A stretch of DNA of 64,000 nt from JANNBN01 sp031430595 (GTDB lineage Bacteria > Actinomycetota > Acidimicrobiia > Acidimicrobiales > JANYDT01). Position 1 is the first letter of the stretch, and the number at the start of each line of letters is the position of its first letter. A program made the translations under genes and the position numbers. The stretch spans positions 1 through 64,000 of the forward strand of contig JANPBU010000030.1 in assembly GCA_031430595.1 (NCBI GenBank), in the 5' to 3' direction. Shown here piece after piece: positions 31,434 to 40,492 of the stretch. Under the pieces are notes generated by a model. That model saw only the letters and a program-made list of their open reading frames with translations. It did no database searches and had not been told where the DNA came from.

Positions 31434-32291
31434 ATGACGACGTCGATTCGGGTTTTGCTTGCTCATGAAACCTCTGACTTTGTTCGAGCGGCAATCATCC
31501 CTGGGCGGGCCGATCTCGTTACCACCTGCTCACCGTGGTCGGTTTTTGACATCGTGCGTCATGTGGCCGCCACTGCGGAACGTTTTGTTGATATGCATCG
31601 CCGGGCCCTTGCCGGCGACCTCTCGGCCCCCTTCGATCGGGTTGAACTCGGCAGTGAAAACCTTCGAGCGGTCGCTGAGTTCTCGGGGAATGCTTTCAGC
31701 CGTGTTCGGTCACTGGTCGACACCTGGCTAGCGGAAGCCACCGATGACGAACAACTCGTTGGTCATCAATTCGGGCCGCAGCGAGTTGGCCTTCTAAATC
31801 TGTTTTTGCTACACGACGTGGTGCTGCACCATCTCGACATTGAGCAGGCCGCTGGCGGAACGTATCGCCCAAGCGAGGAAGTCGTCATGGCACTCGTGCC
31901 GATGTGGGCTGAGCTAGGTGTTGAGCTGACCGGTGACGATCTGTGGGTTGCCATGGTGCGAGCGGGTGGTCGAACCCTTCGTGACCCGGCATCGACGATC
32001 TTTCTGACGCACCGAACCCTCCCCGGTAAACGCCAAGAGGTATTTGCGTTGTGGGATCGTGTGCTGCGCCCAGCAATTGCCGAAAACGCCGACCATCTCA
32101 GTTATATGTACACATTCGATGTCGAAGACTGTGACGTCATCCGCGTCGTTCAGTGTTACCGAACCGCCCAGGCTGCCACCGACTTTTTGAAATCGGCCGA
32201 ATACCAGTCGTATGCTCGTCAAGTTGAGGCACTGTTGGCTGGTCCGCCAGAACTTCACACTGCCGCCCCGGTTTGGACTAGGTCATCGTGA
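31434..32291 (+). CDS. Mycothiol-dependent maleylpyruvate isomerase domain fused to a monooxygenase-like domain
   Basis: Residues about 1-190 match the MDMPI/DinB-like N-terminal domain (TTCSPWSVFDIVRHVAATAE, FLLHDVVLHHLDIE), with histidines placed for metal binding. Residues about 200-285 look like a ferredoxin-fold antibiotic-biosynthesis monooxygenase domain (GKRQEVFALWDRVLRPAIAE, VVQCYRTAQAATDFLKSAEY). The combination suggests a detoxifying or ring-modifying enzyme; the substrate is unknown. The stop overlaps the next gene's GTG start by 4 nt. Confidence 0.65.
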   Translation: MTTSIRVLLAHETSDFVRAAIIPGRADLVTTCSPWSVFDIVRHVAATAERFVDMHRRALAGDLSAPFDRVELGSENLRAVAEFSGNAFSRVRSLVDTWLAEATDDEQLVGHQFGPQRVGLLNLFLLHDVVLHHLDIEQAAGGTYRPSEEVVMALVPMWAELGVELTGDDLWVAMVRAGGRTLRDPASTIFLTHRTLPGKRQEVFALWDRVLRPAIAENADHLSYMYTFDVEDCDVIRVVQCYRTAQAATDFLKSAEYQSYARQVEALLAGPPELHTAAPVWTRSS

Positions 32292-34096
32292 GCGAACCAA
32301 CCCGATCTGTTCGCATAGCGCCCAGCCGATCTGTTCGCATAGCGCCAACCCGATCTGTTCGCATAGCGAACTGCAGCGGGTTCTATGGGGATCGGTTGAG
32401 TGCAGCGAAAGAAATGGTTGAGGGGGGCCCGATCGATGTACTCACCGGTGACTGGCTGGCTGAACTCACCATGCTGATCTTGGCCAAAACGCAGTCAAAG
32501 GGGGGCCCTGGCTTTGCAAGAACCTTCGTGACTCAAATGGAACAGGTGATGGGTATGTGCCTGGAACGAGGCATAAAGGTCGTCGCCAACGCCGGTGGGC
32601 TCGACCCAGCCGGGTGTGCAGATGCAGTGCAGCAAGTGGCCAGCAAACTCGGGCTTAATCCGCGAATTGCCTACGTTGCGGGCGATAACCTCTTCGATCG
32701 CTTCGGTGATATGCGCGCATCGGGTATTCCGTTCGAAAACCTAGATACCGGGATCGAACTTGGCGCACAAAAAATCGTGTCGGCCAACGCCTACCTCGGG
32801 GGCTGGGGAATAGCCGAGGCTCTTGGCGAAGGTGCCGATATTGTGATCGCTGGGCGGGTGACCGATGCTGCCGTTGTGGTTGGCCCAGCGGCCTGGTTCC
32901 ACGGTTGGGCCCGTGACGACTGGGATGAGCTCGCCGGCGCCGTTGTTGCCGGTCACGTCATCGAATGCGGTTGCCAGGCCACGGGCGGTAACTACTCGTT
33001 TTTTCAAGAAATCCCGGGGCTTGAGCGGCCGGGTTTCCCAATCGCTGAAATCGCAGCCGACGGAAGTTCGATCATCACGAAACACGAAGGCACCGGAGGT
33101 GCGGTGACCGTTGGAACCGTGACAGCGCAGGTGCTCTACGAAATTGGCAGCCCACGGTATGCGAACCCTGATGTGGTTGCCCGGTTCGACACGATCCAAC
33201 TTTCCCAAGAAGGCCCTGATCGAGTGTTGATCAGTGGCGTGAAAGGCGAACCGGCACCAGAGTCGCTCAAGGTCGCCATCAACTTCGATGGTGGGTTTCG
33301 AAACCGGTTCACGTTTTGTATCACCGGTCTCGACATCGAAGAAAAGGCTGCGCTCATTGAGCGGTCGTTCTGGGCGCAAATTCCGGGTGGACGTGCATCG
33401 TTTGAGCACAGCCAAGTTCGGTTAGTGCGAACCGACCATCCCGATTCTGACTCAAACGAAGCGGCCACTGCGTTATTGCGATTTACGGTGAAAGACCCCG
33501 ATGAGCGAAAGGTTGGTCGAGCGTTTTCAAATGTGGCCATAGAAATGGCGCTTGCCAGCTATCCGGGGATGTTCGGGGTGGGTGGACCCTCTGTTGCCGA
33601 ACCGTATGGTGTGTATTGGCCGACCTTGATACCTCGAGATGCGGTAACCGAGTTGGTGACATTTGAGGGGCGGACCTGGAATATTGAATCGCCTGGTCGA
33701 CTGGTCACTCTCCCGGTGATGTCGGTCGGCGGTCGACCACTCGATTCAGGTTTCGCATCGGGCGTGACGCAACGGGCTCCGCTTGGGCGTGTTGCCGGGG
33801 CACGCTCGGGTGACAAGGGTGGAAATGCAAACGTTGGCCTTTGGGTACGTAGCAACGATGCCTACGACTGGATGGTATCTGTGCTTACGGTGTCGAAGCT
33901 GAAGGAACTTCTTCCGGAAACAGTCGACCTCGTCGTGAATCGGTACGAGCTACCCAACATGTTGGCTGTCAACTTTGTGATCGTAGGTTTACTGGAAGAA
34001 GGAGTGGCTGCATCGAGTCGATTCGACCCGCAGGCCAAGGGTTTGGGTGAGTGGCTTCGATCCCGTTTCGTTGAAGTTCCGGTTCGGCTTCTGTAA
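32288..34096 (+). CDS. AtuA-family (DUF1446) protein
   Basis: The 602-residue product matches the AtuA/DUF1446 family involved in acyclic terpene and related branched acyl-CoA breakdown. Patterns are NCSGFYGDRLSAAKEMVEGG, IDVLTGDWLAELTM, VIAGRVTDAAVVVGPAAW, ECGCQATGGNYSFF, and a C-terminal domain with RSGDKGGNANVGLWVR. The normal N-terminus, with VRIANCSGF near the start, has been stretched here by a triplicated octapeptide (residues 4-27). The GTG start overlaps the previous stop (GTGA), so the two genes are coupled. Confidence 0.87.
   Translation: MSEPTRSVRIAPSRSVRIAPTRSVRIANCSGFYGDRLSAAKEMVEGGPIDVLTGDWLAELTMLILAKTQSKGGPGFARTFVTQMEQVMGMCLERGIKVVANAGGLDPAGCADAVQQVASKLGLNPRIAYVAGDNLFDRFGDMRASGIPFENLDTGIELGAQKIVSANAYLGGWGIAEALGEGADIVIAGRVTDAAVVVGPAAWFHGWARDDWDELAGAVVAGHVIECGCQATGGNYSFFQEIPGLERPGFPIAEIAADGSSIITKHEGTGGAVTVGTVTAQVLYEIGSPRYANPDVVARFDTIQLSQEGPDRVLISGVKGEPAPESLKVAINFDGGFRNRFTFCITGLDIEEKAALIERSFWAQIPGGRASFEHSQVRLVRTDHPDSDSNEAATALLRFTVKDPDERKVGRAFSNVAIEMALASYPGMFGVGGPSVAEPYGVYWPTLIPRDAVTELVTFEGRTWNIESPGRLVTLPVMSVGGRPLDSGFASGVTQRAPLGRVAGARSGDKGGNANVGLWVRSNDAYDWMVSVLTVSKLKELLPETVDLVVNRYELPNMLAVNFVIVGLLEEGVAASSRFDPQAKGLGEWLRSRFVEVPVRLL
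32297..32368 (+). repeat. 24-bp in-frame tandem repeat, three copies, in the AtuA gene
   Basis: Units at 32297-32320, 32321-32344 and 32345-32368 each end in CGATCTGTTCGCATAGCG; the first and third are identical and the second differs at two positions. They encode PTRSVRIA, PSRSVRIA, PTRSVRIA. The near-identity points to recent duplication by slippage. Confidence 0.92.
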
Positions 34097-34185
34097 GAAA
34101 CGCCTGCCGGGGAGGCTGAAGTGTCTTGGTGAGACGGTCATCACCTCCTCATTTGTTCATCACATGAGTTTTCGAAAATCAGAGC

Positions 34186-35487
34186 ATGACCGATGCGCTC
34201 AGTTCTCAGATCGCCCACCTCTATCGCCGGGCCGGTTTCTCGGCGACTCAGGCCGAAGTGGCCGATGGTGCGGCTCGGGGATACGCAGCAACGGTCGAGC
34301 TCCTCCTTGACCCGGCGAAAACAGATGCGGTCAGCGTCCCTGACCCCGCTGTCGACTACTCAACGTATGCGGCCGTGGAAACGGTCGAAGAACGCAAAGC
34401 CCGTAACAAGATTCGTCAAGAGCAGCGCCGTAACACCATCGAATGGTGGCTTGAGAAAATGGTGGTTTCTGATCGGTCAGCCACCGAGAAGCTGACCCTG
34501 TTTTGGCATGATCACTTCGCCACGTCGATCGAAAAGGTCGACACGGCCATTTTGATGTTTGAACAAAACAAAACCCTTCGCCGTCTCGGATCTGGCCGAT
34601 TCGAAGACCTTGTTCAGGCTGTCGCTAAAGACGGGGCGATGATGGTGTGGCTTGACTCGAACAAGAACACAAACCGCAAACCGAACGAGAATTTCGGTCG
34701 CGAACTTATGGAACTTTTCACCATCGGCATCGGCAACTACACCGATGCCGATGTGCGTGAGGCGGCCCGTTCGTTTGCCGGTTGGCGGTTCAGCCCGACC
34801 GGTGGCTTTGATGTCAAGCTGAAACTGGCCGATGTTGGCTCCAAAACACTTCTCGGACAAACCGGAGCGTTTACCGGCGAACAGGTCATTTCGATGCTGT
34901 CGAACTCTGCGGCGGCAGCGAAATTCATCACCACCAAGATGTGGCGCTTTTTCGCGTTTCCTGCGCCCGGCGACCATCCGGCAATTGTTGAACTCAGCGC
35001 AGGCTTTGTGCGTGATTTTGATATTGCCAAACTTCACAAGGCAATCTTTCTTCACCCGGCGTTTCAAACGACTGAAGCGCGTCAGGGGTTAGTGAAACAA
35101 CCCGTCGAATGGATTGTTGGGATTTGTCGCCAACTTGGCATAAAGCCAAGTTCGCTTACTTTAATGAAACCGAACCTTGTTCAATCATGCGCGAGGCTGA
35201 ATCAAGAATTGTTTGCGCCACCGAGTGTTGGGGGTTGGCCTGATAACGGCTATTGGATCTCAACTGCGACCGCCTTAGCGCGTTTGCAGATTGCCCTGGC
35301 GATCGCCGGTAACGCCGACCTTTCCTGGTTGACGGGTGCGAACGCTACACAACGACTCGACGTGATCGCGAAGAAGTTGGCCATCGACGGGTGGTCAAAC
35401 TCGACAGCGAACGCCATCAAGGCGGCTTCGAACCCACGTCAACAACTTGCAGCGGCCCTGGCCAGCCCCGAATACGTCTTGAACTGA
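34186..35487 (+). CDS. DUF1800 family protein
   Basis: The 433-residue product has the family landmarks LYRRAGFSATQAEV near the start, LTLFWHDHFATSIEKVD, NENFGRELMELFTIGIGNYT, and PPSVGGWPDNGYWIST. DUF1800 proteins almost always sit beside a DUF1501 protein, as here (14 nt apart), and are thought to work outside the cytoplasm or in coupled export. Biochemical function is unknown. This copy has no clear signal peptide, so it may be exported with its Tat-type partner. Confidence 0.88.
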   Translation: MTDALSSQIAHLYRRAGFSATQAEVADGAARGYAATVELLLDPAKTDAVSVPDPAVDYSTYAAVETVEERKARNKIRQEQRRNTIEWWLEKMVVSDRSATEKLTLFWHDHFATSIEKVDTAILMFEQNKTLRRLGSGRFEDLVQAVAKDGAMMVWLDSNKNTNRKPNENFGRELMELFTIGIGNYTDADVREAARSFAGWRFSPTGGFDVKLKLADVGSKTLLGQTGAFTGEQVISMLSNSAAAAKFITTKMWRFFAFPAPGDHPAIVELSAGFVRDFDIAKLHKAIFLHPAFQTTEARQGLVKQPVEWIVGICRQLGIKPSSLTLMKPNLVQSCARLNQELFAPPSVGGWPDNGYWISTATALARLQIALAIAGNADLSWLTGANATQRLDVIAKKLAIDGWSNSTANAIKAASNPRQQLAAALASPEYVLN

Positions 35488-35501
35488 ATCGAGTGAATGA
35501 A

Positions 35502-36845
35502 ATGACTATTTCCCAACACCACGAACCCGAAGACATGATGGCCCCCGGCATTAGCCGTCGATCATTTATGCGAGCCCTTGGCCTTACTTCGGCTGCCGCT
35601 GCTTCGGTCCCCGTGATTGGTTCGGCGATCGGGGCCCCGGCCGCTGGTGCGAAAACCGCCCAACGCACGACCACGTCTGCAAGTGCGGCGACTTCGGCAA
35701 GTGCAGCAGCTTCTGCCAACGGTGACGGCATTTTGGTAATGCTCACCCTGTACGGCGGTAACGACGGATTGAACACCGTGGTTCCGTATTCAGATTCGGC
35801 CTACCTATCGGGTCGGGCTGAATTGGCGTTGCGAGACACTGACATCTTGGCGCTTGATTCGTCGTTTGCTCTGAACGGGTCGCTGAAGCGGGTGAAGGGT
35901 CTGTGGGATCAGCGCAAGGTCGCAATTGTTCAAGGTGTTGGTTACCCGAACCCGAACCGCAGCCATTTTCGTTCGATGGACATCTGGCAAACCGCTCGTC
36001 CAGAAGAATTCACGAACACGGGTTGGCTCGGGCGTTGGCACGATGCGACCGGCCCCGACCCACTACGTATGGTGAACCTCGGTACGTCGCTCCCTCGATT
36101 CATGGCCGGAACGAAGGGGTCGGGGGCGGCCTTGAATCCTGGAAAACTGACGCTGCCTGGTGGTGCGGTAGGTGAGGCAACACTTACCGAACTTGGAAGA
36201 GGTTCGGCCAACCAAACCCTCGGGCCACTCGGCGCCCGTATCGCCGCTTCGAATGCCGATCTGGTTCGAACGAAAACCACTTTCGCCCCGATTTTGAATG
36301 CGTCGCAAGCAACCGGTGGAGGCGGAAGTACGAACCTCGAAGGCGGTGGGGCTGCTGGCGGCGAGTACGTTGCCGGGCTTACCCGCGATCTACAGGAAGT
36401 ATCGCTACTCATTCGTGCCGGTGCGCCAACTCGTGTGTACGGGGTTGCGCTTGGCGGGTTCGATACCCATGCAGCCGAACGAGATCAGCATGCACGCTTA
36501 CTAGGTTATGTAGATCAGGCTGTCGCCACCTTCTATGACGAGGTCTCGAAACATCCGAACGGTCAAAAAGTAACGCTGGTAATCTATTCTGAGTTTGGGC
36601 GAAGGGTGATCGCGAACGGTTCAAACGGCACCGATCACGGTACCGCTGGCCCAGTCATCGTTGTTGGCCCTCAGGTGAAGGGCGGCTTTTATGGCCAACC
36701 TTCGAGCCTGACCGACCTCGATCAGGGTGACCTAAAATTCACCACCGATTTCCGTTCGGTGTATGCCACAGTATTGGGGCAGACGCTGGGCATCGACCCG
36801 GCGGCCGCTCTCGGAAAGACATATCCGGCGCTCGGCTTTCTGTAG
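35502..36845 (+). CDS. DUF1501 family protein with Tat signal
   Basis: The 447-residue product starts with a twin-arginine signal (SRRSFMRALGLTSAAAASVP). A low-complexity Ala/Ser/Thr linker follows, then a sulfatase-like fold with LMLTLYGGNDGLNTVVPYSD-like start, NRSHFRSMDIWQTA, VYGVALGGFDTHAAERDQH and VIYSEFGRRVIANGSNGTDH. It is probably folded in the cytoplasm and exported by Tat. The partner DUF1800 gene lies just upstream. The frame is open upstream to 35391; the ATG at 35502 gives the Tat signal near the N-terminus. Confidence 0.87.
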   Translation: MTISQHHEPEDMMAPGISRRSFMRALGLTSAAAASVPVIGSAIGAPAAGAKTAQRTTTSASAATSASAAASANGDGILVMLTLYGGNDGLNTVVPYSDSAYLSGRAELALRDTDILALDSSFALNGSLKRVKGLWDQRKVAIVQGVGYPNPNRSHFRSMDIWQTARPEEFTNTGWLGRWHDATGPDPLRMVNLGTSLPRFMAGTKGSGAALNPGKLTLPGGAVGEATLTELGRGSANQTLGPLGARIAASNADLVRTKTTFAPILNASQATGGGGSTNLEGGGAAGGEYVAGLTRDLQEVSLLIRAGAPTRVYGVALGGFDTHAAERDQHARLLGYVDQAVATFYDEVSKHPNGQKVTLVIYSEFGRRVIANGSNGTDHGTAGPVIVVGPQVKGGFYGQPSSLTDLDQGDLKFTTDFRSVYATVLGQTLGIDPAAALGKTYPALGFL

Positions 36846-36846
36846 C

Positions 36847-36883
36847 GATGCCCTGGCATGGGGATGCCCTGGCATGGGATGCC
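36847..36883 (+). repeat. Tandem 16-bp palindromic repeat after the DUF1501 gene
   Basis: GATGCCCTGGCATGGG occurs twice head to tail (36847-36862 and 36863-36878), followed by a partial third unit. Each contains GGCAT...ATGCC inverted halves, so the tract can fold into short hairpins. It fills the gap before the lycopene cyclase gene. Confidence 0.65.
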
Positions 36884-36939
36884 ATGAACGGGGCTGGCGC
36901 GGGTTGGCACGGGGTTGTAGGTAGCAACAACGTGAAAAG

Positions 36940-38157
36940 ATGGCTGCGATGTTTGACGTGGCCATTATCGGATCAGGACCAGCCGCGTGGGCTATAGCTG
37001 CCGCTTTCGCCGACACTAAACGATCGACGGTGTTGGTTGGCCCTGAACCAACGACACCCTGGTCACATACCTATGGGGGTTGGGAGGACCAACTCGATCT
37101 AAACGTGGCACATCTCGTCGGGGTGCCATGTCAAGACGTTGTCGCTCAGCGGTGGCCTACGGTTCAAGTTGTCGGCGACCGAAATGCATTGACCGGAAGA
37201 AGCTATGTGCGCTTTGATAATGGTCGGCTGATAGCTGCCTTGATGGATCGAGCCTCAGCGACCTGCGATGTGGTCGACGCAGCCGTAAAAGATCTTGAGG
37301 CCAGCGATCAGTCAACAACTCTCCGGTTGGAGAAGCGAAAGCCTGTCGTGGCAAAACTGGTGGTTGATGCAACCGGTGCGCAGTCAAGATTTATTCAGCG
37401 TGCCCCTATTCCATCGCCGGCGGTGCAGTCGGCCTATGGAATCGTTACGCGCATCGAGCACGCTTCACTTGTTCCGGGGACTGCAACTCTGATGGACTGG
37501 CGCGGACCCGATCGCCAGGCCGCCTCGTTTCTGTACGCGCTTCCGCTGGCCGACCATCGCTGGCTGCTTGAAGAGACGTCGCTCGCCCGAAGAATCCCGC
37601 TGTCAATGGACGAACTTCGAACCCGCCTGTACGCCCGGTTGAATTCGATGGGCATCACGGTTGGCGACGTTGAAACCGAAGAGCTGGTCGAATTTCGTGT
37701 CGAAGTCGGCATGCCTGATCTCACGCAACGGGTCGTGGGTTTCGGTGCTGCCGCATCGATGACTCACCCCGCCACCGGGTATACCGTCGTTCAATCTTTG
37801 CGAGCAGCGAAACGACTGGTAAGTGCACTCGATGCCACCCTTGACCGAGGTCCGCATGTCGCCGCCGCAGCCGGGTGGAAAGCTATATGGACAGAGGATC
37901 GGGTGAAGGCCCGCCGCCTCGAACAGTATGGCCTCACTCGGTTACTCGACATGAATCAGCGCGAAACCCGAGCCTTCTTTGATGCGTTCTTCTCGCTGAA
38001 AACAACTTTGTCAGCCTCCTACGTTTCGGGGGAGGCATCGTCTGCTGACGTAGCAAAAGTAATGTGGGACCTGTTCAGAAAATCACCGCGCCATCTACAG
38101 GCAAAACTTGCGTCAGGCAACCCCCTCGTGCTTGCAAAGTCATTGCTTGGAAGTTAG
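36940..38157 (+). CDS. Lycopene cyclase, CrtL type
   Basis: The 405-residue product is a FAD-dependent, plant-type lycopene cyclase, which forms the end rings of carotenoids. The Rossmann start is DVAIIGSGPAAWAIAAAF; HTYGGWEDQLDL, VVDATGAQSRF, ASFLYALPL, WLLEETSLARR and FGAAASMTHPATGYTVVQSL follow in the family order. No other carotenoid genes adjoin. The first ATG at 36940 and a second at 36949 (MFDVAII) are both possible starts. Confidence 0.85.
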   Translation: MAAMFDVAIIGSGPAAWAIAAAFADTKRSTVLVGPEPTTPWSHTYGGWEDQLDLNVAHLVGVPCQDVVAQRWPTVQVVGDRNALTGRSYVRFDNGRLIAALMDRASATCDVVDAAVKDLEASDQSTTLRLEKRKPVVAKLVVDATGAQSRFIQRAPIPSPAVQSAYGIVTRIEHASLVPGTATLMDWRGPDRQAASFLYALPLADHRWLLEETSLARRIPLSMDELRTRLYARLNSMGITVGDVETEELVEFRVEVGMPDLTQRVVGFGAAASMTHPATGYTVVQSLRAAKRLVSALDATLDRGPHVAAAAGWKAIWTEDRVKARRLEQYGLTRLLDMNQRETRAFFDAFFSLKTTLSASYVSGEASSADVAKVMWDLFRKSPRHLQAKLASGNPLVLAKSLLGS

Positions 38158-38161
38158 TCGG

Positions 38162-40492
38162 CTATCGAACCGTGAAGTCTTGACAGACCGGCTTTGTTGG
38201 TGATGCACTATCGGTTACGCACGCCTTATGGCGACCAGCTACCAGTGGCCAAAACTGACCGGTCGCAACACCATCGACAGTGAATATACGTTTACCCTTA
38301 ACGCCAGACGCGGACAGTGGCAATTGTTGTATGTCGCGAGGTCGGGTCTCGTCGATTATGTACGTTGCATCTGCTGATGGTTCGACCAGCCGAAGTGTTA
38401 TGTCGCTTTCAACACCAATTGTCTCCACACCGACCGTCTCGACAGACGTAGGTCGCTGCGTGCCCGCAAACACCGTTGCGCCCTGTCGAGACCAATCGGC
38501 GCGAACGCTTGAGCACCGCACATTTTTGCAAAACGAAATTCGGGTAAGGCCTTTGGGAATTTGACCGAGTAGCGCAGCAGCGGGGCCGTAAACGTACTCG
38601 CCGCCGCTTGCACGACCAACATCGTTGCCTGAACCAGGCGTGAGTCGATCGTGGGCTGCAATCATTGCGGACTGAAAAATTGGCCCTGCACCGCTGACGC
38701 CCGTTGCACCCTTTAGCGGGGTGCGGTCAAAGTTTCCGACCCACACACCAACCGTGAATTCCTTGGTGTATCCAATGACCCAGTTGTCGTGGAAGTCTTG
38801 CGAGGTACCAGTTTTGGCTGCGACTGGGAAGGGAAACTTCAACACGCTATTGCGGCCGAAAGAGAGCGACCGTGCTTCGTTGTCGGCCAACACGTCGGTA
38901 ACCAAAAAAGCGGAAACTTCATCCACGACTTGGTTTCCCCCAGTTTGCGGAAGCGCCGGTTCGACGAACGAAGCCGCAAGTGCCCGCCCCCCACGAGCAA
39001 AACTGGCGTAGGCGCGGGTCATATCGAGTAGTGGAACCTCACCGGTGCCGAGCGCCAGTGACAAACCGTATTCGTTAGCAGGTCGGGCCAATTCGATCGA
39101 CTGAGCGCTGAATTCTTTCTCCAGACTTGCGGGCCCTAACTCACGAAGAAGCTTTACTGCTGGCACATTGATTGAACTTGCCAAAGCAACACGTGCCGAA
39201 ATGATTCCGTGGAACTTCTGATCGTAGTTTTGTGGCGCGAAGGTTCCGGTACCCGACGACATTCGTAGCGGTGTGTCTTCAACCAGGTCGCCGGGTGACA
39301 TACCTTTGTGAAATGCCAGCGCGTATATGAATGGCTTTACGGTTGAACCGGTTTGACGTGGAACCAACGGGCCGTTAATCATCCCGCCTGTCTCGGCGGC
39401 GAAGTAGTTGCCGCTTCCTTCCCATGCCCGCACCGCTCCGGTGGCATTGTCGAGTACCACGATTGAAACATTCGCCGCATCTTTGCTGCGTAACTCTTCG
39501 CGGTTTCGATGAGCTATGCCTTCAATATCGGCTTGTAGTGATCCATCAAGGGTTGTTCGTACGGCCGTTACGTTGTCAATAGCCTGAACGTAGTTCCGTT
39601 GCCCGACCGGCAGTCTGAGGGTCGACTGCGATTCAAGAAAGTCGATGTAGTGCAACGCGAGCGGAGACGCCTGGCTTTCGACGAGTGTGATGGGCTCGCT
39701 GAGTGCTGCGTCGAATTCGGCTCGAGAAATTGTTCCACTTTCGCGCAAGCGTCGCAAAACCCAGTTTCGACGTTCGATTGCAGCACGCTTGTTTCGTAAC
39801 GGATTGAACGCTGTCGGACGTTGCGGAAGGGCGGCGAGATATGCGGCCTGCGACCAAGTCAATGCGGATGTTGTCACGCCGAAGTACCGCATTGCGGCAG
39901 CTTCGGCCCCTGTAACCCTGCCGCCGTATGGGGCTTCCGCTAAGTATGCAGATAAAAGCTGATCCTTTGAAAGGCGACGGTCGATTCTGATTGCGTAGAT
40001 CGCCTGGGTCGCTTTTGATGATGTCGAGGTTCCGCTCGTTGTGCGAAGTTTTACGAGTTGCTGCGTCAGAGTTGAACCCCCCTGAACAATGTCGAGCGCA
40101 CGAACATCAGCGAGAAACGCTCGGCTGATGGCAATCGGGTCGATACCCGGATGACTTCGAAATCGTTGATCTTCAGCGGCAATCGTCGCTGCCGACAATC
40201 TTGAGGCGCGAGCGGCGAGGGAAGGGCCACGAGACAATCCGGCGGTCTTGACACTCTGGCGTTGAGCCGGGCGAAGGCCGTCGAGCGGCTTTCCGAGCCG
40301 ATCGGTGAATACCTGAACGTTCTCAGTTTTCGGGGTCATCACCTGGTCGGGAAGGGGACCGAACCACACCCACATGCCTGCAGCAAACGTAACCACAGAC
40401 AAGCCCTTGCCGAAGAGGCGTAACCGCTTACGCCACTTCGGGCTGTTGTTACCCAGTACATGCCCATCTTTCAAAAGTGTCACGGGTGTCAC
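38162..40492 (-). CDS. pbpC: Penicillin-binding protein 1C (bifunctional glycosyltransferase/transpeptidase)
   Basis: The 776-residue product has one N-terminal membrane segment, then a GT51 glycosyltransferase (AAEDQRFRSHPGIDPIAISR, QGGSTLTQQLVKLR). The transpeptidase follows with SxxK in QTGSTVKPFIYALAF, SxN in ASSINVPAVK, and KTG in AAKTGTSQDFHDNW. The C-terminus matches the PBP1C tail. It polymerises and cross-links peptidoglycan. It overlaps the upstream alpha-2-macroglobulin gene by 4 nt, the pbpC-yfhM pairing known from other bacteria. Confidence 0.92.
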   Translation of the reverse strand: MTPVTLLKDGHVLGNNSPKWRKRLRLFGKGLSVVTFAAGMWVWFGPLPDQVMTPKTENVQVFTDRLGKPLDGLRPAQRQSVKTAGLSRGPSLAARASRLSAATIAAEDQRFRSHPGIDPIAISRAFLADVRALDIVQGGSTLTQQLVKLRTTSGTSTSSKATQAIYAIRIDRRLSKDQLLSAYLAEAPYGGRVTGAEAAAMRYFGVTTSALTWSQAAYLAALPQRPTAFNPLRNKRAAIERRNWVLRRLRESGTISRAEFDAALSEPITLVESQASPLALHYIDFLESQSTLRLPVGQRNYVQAIDNVTAVRTTLDGSLQADIEGIAHRNREELRSKDAANVSIVVLDNATGAVRAWEGSGNYFAAETGGMINGPLVPRQTGSTVKPFIYALAFHKGMSPGDLVEDTPLRMSSGTGTFAPQNYDQKFHGIISARVALASSINVPAVKLLRELGPASLEKEFSAQSIELARPANEYGLSLALGTGEVPLLDMTRAYASFARGGRALAASFVEPALPQTGGNQVVDEVSAFLVTDVLADNEARSLSFGRNSVLKFPFPVAAKTGTSQDFHDNWVIGYTKEFTVGVWVGNFDRTPLKGATGVSGAGPIFQSAMIAAHDRLTPGSGNDVGRASGGEYVYGPAAALLGQIPKGLTRISFCKNVRCSSVRADWSRQGATVFAGTQRPTSVETVGVETIGVESDITLRLVEPSADATYIIDETRPRDIQQLPLSASGVKGKRIFTVDGVATGQFWPLVAGRHKACVTDSASPTKPVCQDFTVR

